From Akkermansia muciniphila (GTDB lineage: Bacteria; Verrucomicrobiota; Verrucomicrobiia; Verrucomicrobiales; Akkermansiaceae), in assembly GCA_947624785.1 (NCBI GenBank), contig CANQLV010000001.1:186001-250000 (forward strand): a stretch of 64,000 bases of DNA. The letters are read 5' to 3'. Made by a program: the position numbers and the translations under genes. The notes beneath the pieces are model-generated. The model made no database searches. It was given only the letters and a program-made list of their open reading frames with translations, and was not told the origin of the DNA. This document shows, piece after piece, positions 47,118-55,664 of this stretch. How positions within the stretch are numbered: position 1 is the stretch's first letter; every line of letters begins with the position of its first letter.

Positions 47118-48959
47118 ATGAATACAGAAACACATCAATTTCAGGCGGAAGTCCGGCAGCTGCTGGACATTGTCATCAACGCCCTTTACAGCGACCGTGA
47201 AATTTTTGTCCGGGAGCTCGTTTCCAACGCTTCGGACGCCCTGGAAAAACTGCGCTTGAAGCAGCTGACGAATCCCGGCATCTACCAGCCGGACAAGCCG
47301 CTGGAAATTACCATTACCACGGACAAGGACAACAAGACCATCACCATCGCGGACACCGGCATCGGGATGACGGAGGCGGACCTGGTGGAAAACCTGGGGA
47401 CCATCGCCCATTCCGGCACCAAGAAGTTCATGGAGGCCCTCAAGCAGAAGCAGGAGGGCGGCGCGGACCTGATCGGCCAGTTCGGCGTAGGGTTCTACAG
47501 CTCCTTCATGGTGGCGGACCAGGTGGAGGTTTTCACCCATTCCTGGGAGCCGGAGGCGCCCTCCCTGCGCTGGACTTCCAACGGACGGGAGGGCTACAGC
47601 ATTGAAACGCTGGACGAACCGCTGGACCGCGGCACCCGTATCGTCATCCACCTGAAGGATGAATATGAGGAGTTTTCCCAGGAATACCGCGTGAAGGAGC
47701 TTCTGCGCCGCTATTCCAACTTCGTGGGCTTCCCCATCAACTTCAACGGAGAGCACATCAACACCGTCCAGGCCATCTGGTCCAAGTCCAAATCAGACGT
47801 GAAGCCGGAGGAATACGACGAGTTTTACCAGTTTATCTCCCACACGGATGAAAAGCCCCTGTCCTACATGCATTTCAGCGCGGACGCCCCCATCATGCTG
47901 AATGCCCTGCTTTTCATCCCCAAGCGGAACCCGGAAATGTTCGGCTTCGGCCGCGTGGACGCCAACGTGTCCCTGTACTGCAAGCGCGTGCTGATTGACG
48001 CCAAGCCGGAAGGCCTGCTGCCGGAATGGCTGCGCTTCCTGAACGGCGTGGTGGACAGCGAAGACCTGCCCCTGAACATTTCCCGTGAAATGCTCCAGGA
48101 CAATTCCCTGGTGCGCAAGATCAGCGACATCATCACCAAGCGCTTCATCAAGCACCTGGAAAAACTTGCCAGGGACGAGAAGGATACCTACCAGGAATTC
48201 TACGGCCAGTTCTCCCGCTACCTGAAGGAAGGCGTGGTCACCTCCTGGCCGAACAAGGAATCCCTGGGCAAGCTGCTCCGCTTTGAATCCACGGCCACGG
48301 ACCCGGGGGAAACGACCTCATTTGAGGAATACGTCACCCGCATGAAGGAAGGGCAGACGGCCATTTACGCGCTCACCGGCCCCTCCCGCTCCCATCTGGA
48401 AAACAGCCCGTACCTGGAAGCCTTCAAGGCCCGCGGCTATGAAGTGGCCTTCTTCACGGACCACGGGGACGAGTTCGTGCTGGACTCCCTGTCCAGCGTG
48501 GACGGCAAGCCCGTCACGATGATTGACCGCGCCGACGTGGAGCTTCCCGAGCTGGAAGAGGAACAGAAGGACGCCCTGCCCCGGGAGGAAGCCACCGCCC
48601 TGGAAGAATGGCTGAAAGAACTGTACCCGGACAAATTCTCCAAGGTCACCCTGGGCAAGCGCCTGGTCAGCGGAGCCGCCGTGGCCCTGCAAAGCGGCAA
48701 TGACATGGGCCCGGAAATGAGGGCGTACATGAAAGCCATGGGCCAGGAAATCCCCGAAAGCCATCCCCAGCTGGAGCTGAACCCCTCCAACCCGTTGGTG
48801 AAAAAGCTTTCCGCCCTGCGCACGGAAAACCCGGAACTGGCGCAGATGGTCGCGGACCAGATCGCGAATACCGCCCTGCTCCGCGCCGGCATGCTGGACG
48901 ATCCCGCCGTGCTGGCCCAGTCCTCCCAGGCCCTGATGGAGCAGCTCCTGCTTAAATAG
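47118..48959 (+). CDS. htpG: Hsp90-family chaperone HtpG
   Basis: A 613-residue ATP-dependent chaperone. The GHKL ATPase domain shows REIFVRELVSNASDALEKLR near residue 25, the ATP-lid-associated ADTGIGMTEADLVENLGTIAHSGTKKF near residue 80, and GQFGVGFYSSFMVADQVEV near residue 118. The middle domain has the GVVDSEDLPLNISREMLQDN segment with the catalytic-loop Arg near residue 320. The C-terminal dimerisation domain ends without the eukaryotic MEEVD tail, as expected for bacteria. Length matches E. coli HtpG (about 624). A terminator follows. Confidence 0.95.
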   Translation: MNTETHQFQAEVRQLLDIVINALYSDREIFVRELVSNASDALEKLRLKQLTNPGIYQPDKPLEITITTDKDNKTITIADTGIGMTEADLVENLGTIAHSGTKKFMEALKQKQEGGADLIGQFGVGFYSSFMVADQVEVFTHSWEPEAPSLRWTSNGREGYSIETLDEPLDRGTRIVIHLKDEYEEFSQEYRVKELLRRYSNFVGFPINFNGEHINTVQAIWSKSKSDVKPEEYDEFYQFISHTDEKPLSYMHFSADAPIMLNALLFIPKRNPEMFGFGRVDANVSLYCKRVLIDAKPEGLLPEWLRFLNGVVDSEDLPLNISREMLQDNSLVRKISDIITKRFIKHLEKLARDEKDTYQEFYGQFSRYLKEGVVTSWPNKESLGKLLRFESTATDPGETTSFEEYVTRMKEGQTAIYALTGPSRSHLENSPYLEAFKARGYEVAFFTDHGDEFVLDSLSSVDGKPVTMIDRADVELPELEEEQKDALPREEATALEEWLKELYPDKFSKVTLGKRLVSGAAVALQSGNDMGPEMRAYMKAMGQEIPESHPQLELNPSNPLVKKLSALRTENPELAQMVADQIANTALLRAGMLDDPAVLAQSSQALMEQLLLK

Positions 48960-48988
48960 AGCCTCCGGCGGAAACGGCCTCTTTTCAC

Positions 48989-49019
48989 AAGCCGCTCCCC
49001 GCCTGGGGGGCGGCTTTTT
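48989..49019 (+). terminator. Terminator of htpG
   Basis: Stem AAGCCGCTCCCC paired with GGGGGGCGGCTT (one T-G pair) closing a 4-nt GCCT loop, followed by T residues, 29 bp after the stop codon. Confidence 0.75.
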
Positions 49020-49035
49020 CCTTTCATTCCTCGTC

Positions 49036-49878
49036 ATGAACGCGTTCCACCACATGCCCCGGCACTTCCTGTTCCTGAAGCTGGCCTACCAAACGGGCAT
49101 GTGCCTGCTGGCCCTGGTGGCGGTGACGCTGGCCGCCATTGACCTGACTTCCGAGGCGGCGGAATGGGAAGTCACGGCGGACCGTGTCATCTACTGGATT
49201 TTTGTGCTGGACTACGTAGTCCGCTTCTCCATCAGCCGGTCCAAATGGCTCTTCGTCAAGGACCATGTCTGGGACCTGCTGGCCATCATTCCCTTTGACG
49301 TGCTGTTCCGTCTGTTCAGGTTCGCCTCCCTCGGCGAGATTCTGCGGCTCGCCAGGTACCTGGACCTGTTCTCCTACGCCATGAGGTTCACCACGCGCAT
49401 CAGGCGTTTCTTCAACACGAACGGATTCAAGTACATCTGCATTGCCGCCCTGGTCATCATCCTGCTGGGGGCCGTGGGCATCCATCTGGCGGAAGGCATG
49501 AGCCTTCCCAACGGCATCTGGTGGTCCTTTGTCACCGCCACTACCGTGGGCTACGGGGACACCTACCCGGTCACCACTCCCGGAAAGTTCCTGGCCGTTT
49601 TCCTGATGCTCACGGGCATCGGCTTTGTGGGAACGCTCACCAGCACCATCACCTCCTTCTTCCTGCACCCGCATGAAGGGGACCCCATGCCGTACCGGGA
49701 GGAGGAAATAGAGGCCATCAAGAAGAAGCTGGACGGCCTCTCCTCCATGACGGACGAGGACATAGACACCATGGCGGCCCTGCTGAAGACCCTGCGGGAC
49801 GCCCCGCACGCTTCTTCCCCTCCAGAGAAGGAAACTCCTGCCGCCGGCCCCGGCACTTTGCCGCAAAAGCCGGAATGA
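49036..49878 (+). CDS. Voltage-gated-type potassium channel (ion transporter family)
   Basis: A 280-residue six-helix channel subunit. Helices S1-S4 span about residues 15-130; the S4-like segment RLFRFASLGEILRLARYLDLF has regularly spaced Arg residues as a voltage-sensor would. The pore has the K+ selectivity filter TTVGYGD at about residue 173 within WWSFVTATTVGYGDTYPVTTPGK, with S5 before it (ICIAALVIILLGAVGIHL) and S6 after it (LAVFLMLTGIGFVGTLTSTITSFF). The C-terminal tail (EEEIEAIKKKLDGL) is helical and ends in a Pro-rich region, without a cyclic-nucleotide-binding domain. It works as a tetramer in the inner membrane. It lies 76 bp after htpG, behind that gene's terminator. Confidence 0.85.
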   Translation: MNAFHHMPRHFLFLKLAYQTGMCLLALVAVTLAAIDLTSEAAEWEVTADRVIYWIFVLDYVVRFSISRSKWLFVKDHVWDLLAIIPFDVLFRLFRFASLGEILRLARYLDLFSYAMRFTTRIRRFFNTNGFKYICIAALVIILLGAVGIHLAEGMSLPNGIWWSFVTATTVGYGDTYPVTTPGKFLAVFLMLTGIGFVGTLTSTITSFFLHPHEGDPMPYREEEIEAIKKKLDGLSSMTDEDIDTMAALLKTLRDAPHASSPPEKETPAAGPGTLPQKPE

Positions 49879-50041
49879 CCCGAATGCCGGATGCGTCTCT
49901 GCACGCCTCCTGCCGTCGTCCCTTCTTTTTGCACCAAGACTGACAAAAATCCGTCTGGCATTGCACGGGCAAAGGCGGACAATCTTTCGCGTCCGGGGTG
50001 TCCGCACTCTCTCTTTTTCAATCTTTCCAACTTTCTCCATC

Positions 50042-51148
50042 ATGCCAGCAACCAGCCCTCCCCGCGCCTGGGCCGAAATCGGCCTCGGGGCCATCCGCCA
50101 TAACCTGAACGTCGTCAAACAGGCGGCCAAAGGGGAATATTACATGCCCGTGGTGAAGGCGGCGGCTTACGGCCACGGGCTGGAACAGGTCTGCCGCGCC
50201 CTGGATTCGGAAGGCATCGCCTTTTTCGGCGTCGCCAACGTGGGGGAGGCGCGCCGCATCAGCCAGGCGGGGTGCCGCACCCGTCCCTACATCCTGGGTC
50301 CCGCCTTTCCGGAGGAACGGGAGGAAATCGTGCTGAACGGCTGGCGTTCCTTCATCTCCACCATGGAGGAAGCCGTGCACTACAATTCCCTGGCGCGGCT
50401 GTACGGGAAGACGCTTCCCATTCATATTTCCGTGGATACGGGAATGGGCCGCGGCGGATTCCTGCCGGACCAGCTTGAAGAGTTGCTCTCCCGCCTGGGG
50501 GAACTGGACAGCCTGTACATGGAAGGGTTGGGCGCGCACCTGCCCTGCGCGGACGAGAACCGGAAAATCACGCTCGGGCAAATCGCCCGCTTTGAACAGG
50601 CGGCCGCCCGCCTCCGGGAAAAACTGCCCCTGAAGTACTGCCACCTGGCCAACAGCGCCGCTTCCCTGGATTATGATATTCCCTCCAACAACATGTGCCG
50701 CCCCGGACTGGTGCTTTACGGTTTTTCCCCCATTGCCTCCCCATGGGCCGCTCAATTGAAACCGGCCATGGCCCTTTTCTCCCGCCTGACGGTGGTACGC
50801 ACGCTGCCGGAGGGCCACGGCATTTCCTACGGAGGCACTTTTGTAACGGACCATCCCACCAGGGTGGCTACCGTGGGCATAGGCTATGCGGACGGCTACC
50901 TGCGCTCCCTGGCCCACAAGGGCGCCCGCGTGATGGTGGACGGCGTTTCCTGCCCCCTGCTGGGCCGCGTGACGATGGACCAGATCATGGTGGACGTCAG
51001 CCGGGTGCCGCACCCGAAACCGGGCATGATCGTGGAGATTATGGGGCCGAACATTCCCGTGACGGAACTGGCGGAAAAGGCCGGCACCATTTCCTGGGAA
51101 ATTTTTACCGGAATAGGCCCCCGGGTGCCGCGCCACTACATCCACTGA
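50042..51148 (+). CDS. alr: Alanine racemase
   Basis: A 368-residue PLP enzyme making D-alanine for peptidoglycan. From ATG 50042 it opens MPATSPPRAWAEIGLGAIRHN. The PLP Lys is at about 39 in VVKAAAYGHG (the usual VVKANAYGHG with Ala in place of Asn), and the catalytic Tyr is at about 263 in ISYGGTF. Other landmarks are VDTGMGRGGF near residue 130 and GYADGYLR after the Tyr. The frame is open 27 codons further upstream, but that part is basic, membrane-like sequence with no family match and is excluded. It lies alone, 163 bp downstream of the K+ channel gene. Confidence 0.95.
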   Translation: MPATSPPRAWAEIGLGAIRHNLNVVKQAAKGEYYMPVVKAAAYGHGLEQVCRALDSEGIAFFGVANVGEARRISQAGCRTRPYILGPAFPEEREEIVLNGWRSFISTMEEAVHYNSLARLYGKTLPIHISVDTGMGRGGFLPDQLEELLSRLGELDSLYMEGLGAHLPCADENRKITLGQIARFEQAAARLREKLPLKYCHLANSAASLDYDIPSNNMCRPGLVLYGFSPIASPWAAQLKPAMALFSRLTVVRTLPEGHGISYGGTFVTDHPTRVATVGIGYADGYLRSLAHKGARVMVDGVSCPLLGRVTMDQIMVDVSRVPHPKPGMIVEIMGPNIPVTELAEKAGTISWEIFTGIGPRVPRHYIH

Positions 51149-51208
51149 ACCCGCTGCCGGAGAAGCGGTCCGCCGTGTTCCCTTATTCCGCGCGTGCCCT
51201 CATTCCGA

Positions 51209-51247
51209 TTGACGGGCAGCCTGAAATATCGTTTATTTAACCGATAT
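51209..51247 (+). promoter_or_regulatory. Promoter and inverted repeat at the rrf2 start
   Basis: TTGACG (51209-51214), a 17-bp spacer and TTTATT (51232-51237) place the transcription start within a few bases of the start codon at 51246, so the mRNA may be nearly leaderless. An inverted repeat ATATCG...CGATAT (51226-51247) spans the -10 and the start codon, a natural site for autorepression. Confidence 0.5.
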
Positions 51248-51689
51248 GATGAAGGTTTCCACCAGAGGACGTTACGCGCTGCGCCTGATGATCGACCTTG
51301 CCCAGCATCGCGACGACGGCTACATCTCCCTGAAGGAGATTTCCGCCAGGCAGGACATCACCGTACGGTATCTGGAACAAATTATCGCCATCCTGCTGAA
51401 AGCGGGCTTCGTTCAGAGTTTCCGGGGGAAGTCCGGCGGCTACCGCCTGTCCCGGCATCCCCGGGAATACACTACGGAAGACATCCTGAAACTGACGGAA
51501 GGTTCCCTGCTGCCCCTCTCCTGCACGGCTTCCCAGAACAGCCCGTGCCCGCGGGCGTCAAGCTGCGCCACGCTGCCTTTCTGGCGGGGGCTGCAAAAAG
51601 TCATTGAGGATTACCTGCGCCGCGTCACGCTGGAGGACCTGTCCGAGCAGCAGAAGGAAATCGGCTGCGACTACGGAGCGGGCATTTAA
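51246..51689 (+). CDS. Rrf2-family transcriptional regulator
   Basis: A 147-residue winged-helix regulator. The N-terminus MKVSTRGRYALRLMIDLAQH and ISLKEISARQDITVRYLEQIIAILLKAGFVQSFRGKSGGYRLSR are the family hallmark (helix-turn-helix and wing). Three Cys at about residues 93, 101 and 107 (CX7CX5C) occupy the iron-sulfur-ligand region of IscR/NsrR-type members, but the first interval is longer than the CX5CX5C seen there, so cluster binding is possible, not certain. It could instead act like CymR, which controls cysteine metabolism. It lies 135 bp upstream of metY-cysK and is a likely regulator of that operon. An alternative start is the second Met at 51249. Confidence 0.9.
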   Translation: MMKVSTRGRYALRLMIDLAQHRDDGYISLKEISARQDITVRYLEQIIAILLKAGFVQSFRGKSGGYRLSRHPREYTTEDILKLTEGSLLPLSCTASQNSPCPRASSCATLPFWRGLQKVIEDYLRRVTLEDLSEQQKEIGCDYGAGI

Positions 51690-51764
51690 CCGGAGCCCCC
51701 GGCCTGAACATTCTTTCATCCCTTTTTTGTTTTGGCCTTATGTCCCACTTTTTTTACCCGGCAC

Positions 51765-51793
51765 TTGACATCCCGTCCCGCTTTAACTATCTA
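51765..51793 (+). promoter_or_regulatory. Sigma70-like promoter of metY operon
   Basis: TTGACA (51765-51770), a 17-bp spacer and TATCTA (51788-51793). The start codon at 51825 lies about 25-30 bases after the expected transcription start. Confidence 0.7.
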
Positions 51794-51817
51794 TTCCCTA
51801 CTTTCCCGATAGGAATA
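51792..51817 (+). promoter_or_regulatory. Candidate operator at metY promoter
   Basis: TATTCC (51792-51797) and GGAATA (51812-51817) form a 26-bp dyad that touches the -10 element. The half-sites match those upstream of the RclC-like gene. The overall size resembles CymR-type operators, and an Rrf2 gene lies immediately upstream. Confidence 0.45.
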
Positions 51818-51824
51818 TAAAAAC

Positions 51825-53111
51825 ATGAATAAGAACCACCGTTTTGAAACACGCCAGATCCACGTGGGTCAGGAAAATCCGGACCCGGCCACAGATGCCC
51901 GCGCCGTGCCGATTTACGCCACCACTTCCTATGTCTTCAAGGACTCCGAACAGGCGGCCGCCCGTTTTGCCCTGGCGGAGCCGGGCAACATCTACAACCG
52001 CCTGATGAATCCCACGGCAGACGTCTTTGAAAAGCGCATCGCCGCCCTGGAAGGGGGAGCGGGCGCGCTGGCGGTAGCCACCGGAGCGGCGGCCATCGCC
52101 TACGCCGTCCAGAATATTGCGCGCGCCGGGGACCACATCGTTTCCGCCGCCAACGTGTACGGTGGCACTTACAACCTGTTTGCCCATACGTTTGCTGAAT
52201 CCGGCATTGAAACCACCTTCGTGGACGGCAGCAATCCGGACGATTTCGCCAGGGCCATCCGGGAAAATACGAAGGCCCTGTACGTGGAAAGCCTGGACAA
52301 CCCGAACTGCAACGTGGCGGACATAGACGCGCTGGCGGAGGTGGCGCACGCCCACGGAATTCCGCTCATTGTGGACAATACCTTCGCCTCCCCCTTCCTG
52401 TTCCGCCCGCTGGAGCACGGCGCGGACGTGGTGGTGCATTCCGCCACCAAATTCATCGGCGGCCACGGAACGGCGATGGGCGGCGTGATTGTGGATGGCG
52501 GCAAGTTCGACTGGACGCAGAATGATAAATTCCCCGGCATCAGCCAGCCCAACCCGAACTGCCACGGCGCCGTGCTGGCGGAAATCTGCGGCCCGCTGGC
52601 CTACATCATGAAGATCCGGACCACCCTGCTGCGGGATACGGGGGCCACCATCAGCCCGTTCAATTCCTTCCTGCTGCTCCAGGGGCTGGAAACCCTTTCC
52701 CTGCGGGTGGAGCGCCATGTGCAGAACGCCCTGCGCGTGGTGGATTACCTGGCTGCGCATCCCCAGGTGCAGAAGGTGAACCATCCTTCCCTGCCGGACC
52801 ATCCGGACCACGAACTTTACCGGAAATACTACCCGAACGGCGGCGGCTCCATCTTCACCTTTGAAATCAAGGGTGGCTCGGAAAAGGCTCGCAAGTTCTG
52901 CGAAAGCCTGGAACTATTCTCCCTGCTCGCGAACGTGGCCGACGTCAAGTCCCTGGTGATTCATCCGGCCTCCACCACCCACTCCCAGATGACGGAGGAG
53001 GAACTGAAGGCGGCAGGCATTTCGCCCTCCACGGTGCGGCTTTCCATAGGCACGGAACATATCGACGACATTCTGGAAGACCTGGAACAGGGCTTCCGTG
53101 CCATTCTCTAA
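51825..53111 (+). CDS. metY: O-acetylhomoserine sulfhydrylase (aminocarboxypropyltransferase)
   Basis: A 428-residue PLP enzyme of the Cys/Met-metabolism (CGS/CGL-like) family, condensing O-acetylhomoserine with sulfide to homocysteine. The opening RFETRQIHVGQENPDPATDARAVPIYATTSYVFKD is typical of MetY-type enzymes. The PLP Lys is at about 209 in HSATKFIGGHG; SRLMNPT-equivalent YNRLMNPTADVFEKRIAALEGG lies near residue 65. The insertion and length (about 425-430) favour MetY over 380-residue cystathionine gamma-synthase. First gene of the metY-cysK-thiE-thiM operon. Confidence 0.9.
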   Translation: MNKNHRFETRQIHVGQENPDPATDARAVPIYATTSYVFKDSEQAAARFALAEPGNIYNRLMNPTADVFEKRIAALEGGAGALAVATGAAAIAYAVQNIARAGDHIVSAANVYGGTYNLFAHTFAESGIETTFVDGSNPDDFARAIRENTKALYVESLDNPNCNVADIDALAEVAHAHGIPLIVDNTFASPFLFRPLEHGADVVVHSATKFIGGHGTAMGGVIVDGGKFDWTQNDKFPGISQPNPNCHGAVLAEICGPLAYIMKIRTTLLRDTGATISPFNSFLLLQGLETLSLRVERHVQNALRVVDYLAAHPQVQKVNHPSLPDHPDHELYRKYYPNGGGSIFTFEIKGGSEKARKFCESLELFSLLANVADVKSLVIHPASTTHSQMTEEELKAAGISPSTVRLSIGTEHIDDILEDLEQGFRAIL

Positions 53112-53147
53112 CGATTTAACGGCTACAACGCTCTTTTCCTACAAACC

Positions 53148-54077
53148 ATGAGAATTTACAGAAACATTACAGAACTGATCGGTGGCACTCCTTTGCTGGA
53201 GCTGACCAATTACGAACGCAAAAACGGCCTGAACGCCGCCATCCTGGCCAAGCTGGAATACCTCAACCCCGCCGGCAGCGTGAAAGACCGCATCGCCCGG
53301 GCCATGATTGACGCCGCGGAAGCCTCCGGAGAGCTGAAGCCGGATTCCGTCATCATTGAGCCCACCAGCGGGAACACGGGCATCGGCCTGGCGGCGGTGG
53401 CCGCCTCCCGCGGGTACAGGATCATCCTGACGATGCCTGAAACAATGAGCGTGGAACGCCGCAACCTGCTGAAGGCCTACGGCGCGGAACTGGTGCTGAC
53501 GGACGGCGCGCTGGGCATGAAGGGAGCCATTGCCAAGGCGGAGGAACTGGCCGCAGGACTCCCCAACAGCTTCATTCCCGGCCAGTTCGTCAACCCGGCC
53601 AACCCGGAAGTCCATTTCCGGACTACCGGACCGGAAATCTGGAACGATACGGACGGCAAGGTGGACTTCTTCGTGGCGGGAATCGGTACCGGAGGCACGA
53701 TTACGGGCGTGGGCAAGTACCTCAAATCACGCAATCCGGAAATCCGGATTGTGGCCGTGGAGCCGTCCGCCTCCCCGGTGCTGACCCAGGGAACCGCCGG
53801 CCCCCACAAAATTCAGGGCATCGGCGCAGGCTTCGTGCCGGAAACGCTGGACACCTCCGTGTATGATGAAGTCATCACGGTCACCAATGAAGACGCCTTC
53901 TCCACAGGCAAGGAGCTGGCGCGCACGGACGGCGTGCTGACGGGCATTTCCTCCGGCGCAGCGCTCTGGGCCGCCACGCAGGTGGCGGAGCGCCCGGAAA
54001 ACGCAGGCAAGACCATCGTCGTCCTGCTGCCGGACACGGGGGACCGCTACCTCTCCACCCCCCTGTTCACGGATTAA
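53148..54077 (+). CDS. cysK: Cysteine synthase A
   Basis: A 309-residue PLP enzyme making cysteine from O-acetylserine and sulfide. The PLP Lys is at about 46 in [11 protein letters not shown]. Further landmarks are [20 protein letters not shown] near residue 70, [23 protein letters not shown] near residue 100, the [14 protein letters not shown] loop near residue 178, and [11 protein letters not shown] near residue 265. It starts 36 bp after metY. No serine acetyltransferase (cysE) gene is in the window. Confidence 0.95.
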   Translation: MRIYRNITELIGGTPLLELTNYERKNGLNAAILAKLEYLNPAGSVKDRIARAMIDAAEASGELKPDSVIIEPTSGNTGIGLAAVAASRGYRIILTMPETMSVERRNLLKAYGAELVLTDGALGMKGAIAKAEELAAGLPNSFIPGQFVNPANPEVHFRTTGPEIWNDTDGKVDFFVAGIGTGGTITGVGKYLKSRNPEIRIVAVEPSASPVLTQGTAGPHKIQGIGAGFVPETLDTSVYDEVITVTNEDAFSTGKELARTDGVLTGISSGAALWAATQVAERPENAGKTIVVLLPDTGDRYLSTPLFTD

Positions 54078-54096
54078 TCCTTCCCATCCCCCAGCC

Positions 54097-54711
54097 ATGA
54101 AAGAATTCAACCTCCACCTCTACCTGGTCACTGATGAAGCGGCCAAATGCCGCCACAGCCTTCTGGAAACCGTTCAGAAGGCGGTGGACGGCGGCGTCAC
54201 CATCGTGCAGTACCGCTCCACCAATCCGGACGCGGGCACCTGCTACCGGGAAGCGCTGCCCATCCGGGACTTCCTGGCGTCCCGCGGCGTTCCCTTTATC
54301 GTCAACAACCGCATTGACCTGGCCCTGGCGCTGGACGCGGACGGCGTCCACATCGGCCAGCGTGACCTGCCGGTGCCGTCCGTCAGGGCCATGATCGGCC
54401 CGGACAAGATTCTGGGGCTTTCCGTCTCCAACGCGGACCAGCTCCGCGCCGTAGACGCCGCCCTGGTGGACTACCTTGGGATGGGGCCCGTCTTTCCCAC
54501 CATCTCCAAGCTGAACGCGCCGCCCGTGCTGGGTGTGGAGGGCTTCGCCGCTCTGGCGTCACAGTCCCCCCTGCCCGTCGTCGCCATCGGCGGCCTGGAT
54601 GCGGAACGCGCCCGGCTGGTGCGCGCCACGGGAGCGGCCGGAGGCATTGCCGTGGTTTCCGCCATTTGCGGAGCGGAGGATCCGGAGGCCGCCGCAAAGG
54701 CGCTGGCCTGA
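54097..54711 (+). CDS. thiE: Thiamine-phosphate synthase
   Basis: A 204-residue TIM-barrel enzyme joining HMP-PP and thiazole phosphate (THZ-P) to give thiamine phosphate. It opens LYLVTDEAAKCRHSLLETVQKAVDGGVTIVQYRS, the family start. The substrate-binding IVNNRIDLALALDADGVHIGQRDL near residue 75 and LGMGPVFPTISK near residue 130 follow, and the closing VVAIGGLDAERA and GAAGGIAVVSAICG near the C-terminus are typical. It starts 19 bp after cysK, hence co-transcribed with it. Confidence 0.9.
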   Translation: MKEFNLHLYLVTDEAAKCRHSLLETVQKAVDGGVTIVQYRSTNPDAGTCYREALPIRDFLASRGVPFIVNNRIDLALALDADGVHIGQRDLPVPSVRAMIGPDKILGLSVSNADQLRAVDAALVDYLGMGPVFPTISKLNAPPVLGVEGFAALASQSPLPVVAIGGLDAERARLVRATGAAGGIAVVSAICGAEDPEAAAKALA

Positions 54712-54761
54712 CCGGACGCATTCCGGAAACAAGCGGCCAGCAAAACATTTTTTCAAGCGCC

Positions 54762-55577
54762 ATGCCTTCATCATCCGACCTCGTCCACGCCGTCTCCGCC
54801 GATCTGGAAAAAATCCGGGAGGCGGCCCCTTTGGTTCTCTCTCTGACCAATTCCGTCGTCCAGCCCCTGACGGCCAACCTGCTGCTGGCCGCAGGAGCCG
54901 TTCCCGCCATGCTTAACGATGCGGAGGAAGCCGTGGAAATGCTCCGCGGCGGAACGGGAGCCCTGCTGGTCAACCTGGGCACCGTTACGCGCGAACAGGG
55001 CGCCGTCATGCAGACGGCGGTGCAGGAAGCCAACCGGCTGGGCATCCCCTGGGTTCTGGACCCGGTGGCCGTCGGAGCTCTCTCCCTGCGTACGCGGCTG
55101 GCGGAACAGTTGAAGGAACGGAAGCCCCGCATCATCCGCGGGAACGCCTCTGAAATCATGGCTCTGGCCGGTTATTCCTCCGTCACGAAGGGACCGGAAA
55201 GCACCAGCTCCAGCGCAGACGCCCTGCAGGCGGCCAGGGAACTGGCCCTGCACACGGGAGCGGCTGTCCTCGTCACGGGCCGCACGGACTATTCCACGGA
55301 CGGTCGCCAGGTGATTTCCACGGAAAACGGGCATGCCATGATGTCCCGCGTCACGGGCGTGGGCTGTTCCATGGGCGCGCTGGCCGCCGCCTGCGCCGCC
55401 GTCTCCCCCTCCCCCTTGCAAGCGGCCGTCTCTACGGCCGTATTGATGGGCATTGCGGGGGAAATGGCTTTTGAACAGAGTCCCTCTCCGGGCTCCTTTG
55501 CCGTCTCCCTGCTGGATAGCCTGTACTCCCTTTCTCCGGAAGAAGTAGCGCGGAGAGCGCGTATTCTTCCTCTTTAA
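54762..55577 (+). CDS. thiM: Hydroxyethylthiazole kinase
   Basis: A 271-residue ribokinase-like enzyme that phosphorylates salvaged hydroxyethylthiazole for ThiE. From ATG 54762 it shows PLVLSLTNSVVQPLTANLLLAAGAVPAM near residue 22, GALLVNLGT near residue 65, PWVLDPVAVGAL near residue 95, IIRGNASEIMALAG near residue 125, and SRVTGVGCSMGALAAACAA with the catalytic Cys-containing loop near residue 200. The longer upstream frame only overlaps thiE and is excluded. It is the last gene of the sulfur-thiamine operon and starts 50 bp after thiE. Confidence 0.9.
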   Translation: MPSSSDLVHAVSADLEKIREAAPLVLSLTNSVVQPLTANLLLAAGAVPAMLNDAEEAVEMLRGGTGALLVNLGTVTREQGAVMQTAVQEANRLGIPWVLDPVAVGALSLRTRLAEQLKERKPRIIRGNASEIMALAGYSSVTKGPESTSSSADALQAARELALHTGAAVLVTGRTDYSTDGRQVISTENGHAMMSRVTGVGCSMGALAAACAAVSPSPLQAAVSTAVLMGIAGEMAFEQSPSPGSFAVSLLDSLYSLSPEEVARRARILPL

Positions 55578-55613
55578 AAACATCCCGTATCCTTCCCGGA
55601 CCGGAGGAAAAAC

Positions 55614-55647
55614 AACGCGCCGCACTCCCTCCGGAATGCGGCGCGTT
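55614..55647 (-). terminator. Terminator of S6/PEP-CTERM gene (possibly bidirectional)
   Basis: Stem AACGCGCCGCA / TGCGGCGCGTT with a 12-nt loop. On the minus strand it is followed by five T residues, 17 bp after the stop codon. It may also end thiM transcription. Confidence 0.75.
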
Positions 55648-55664
55648 GAATTTACAGGCCTTTT

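Noticed and set aside
49961..50041. N-terminal extension of alr
   Set aside because: Sequence before the Met at 50042 has no match to alanine racemases, whose PLP Lys spacing fits the shorter start.
54712..54761. TPP riboswitch before thi genes
   Set aside because: The gaps before thiE and thiM are 19 and 50 bp, too short, and lack the conserved core.
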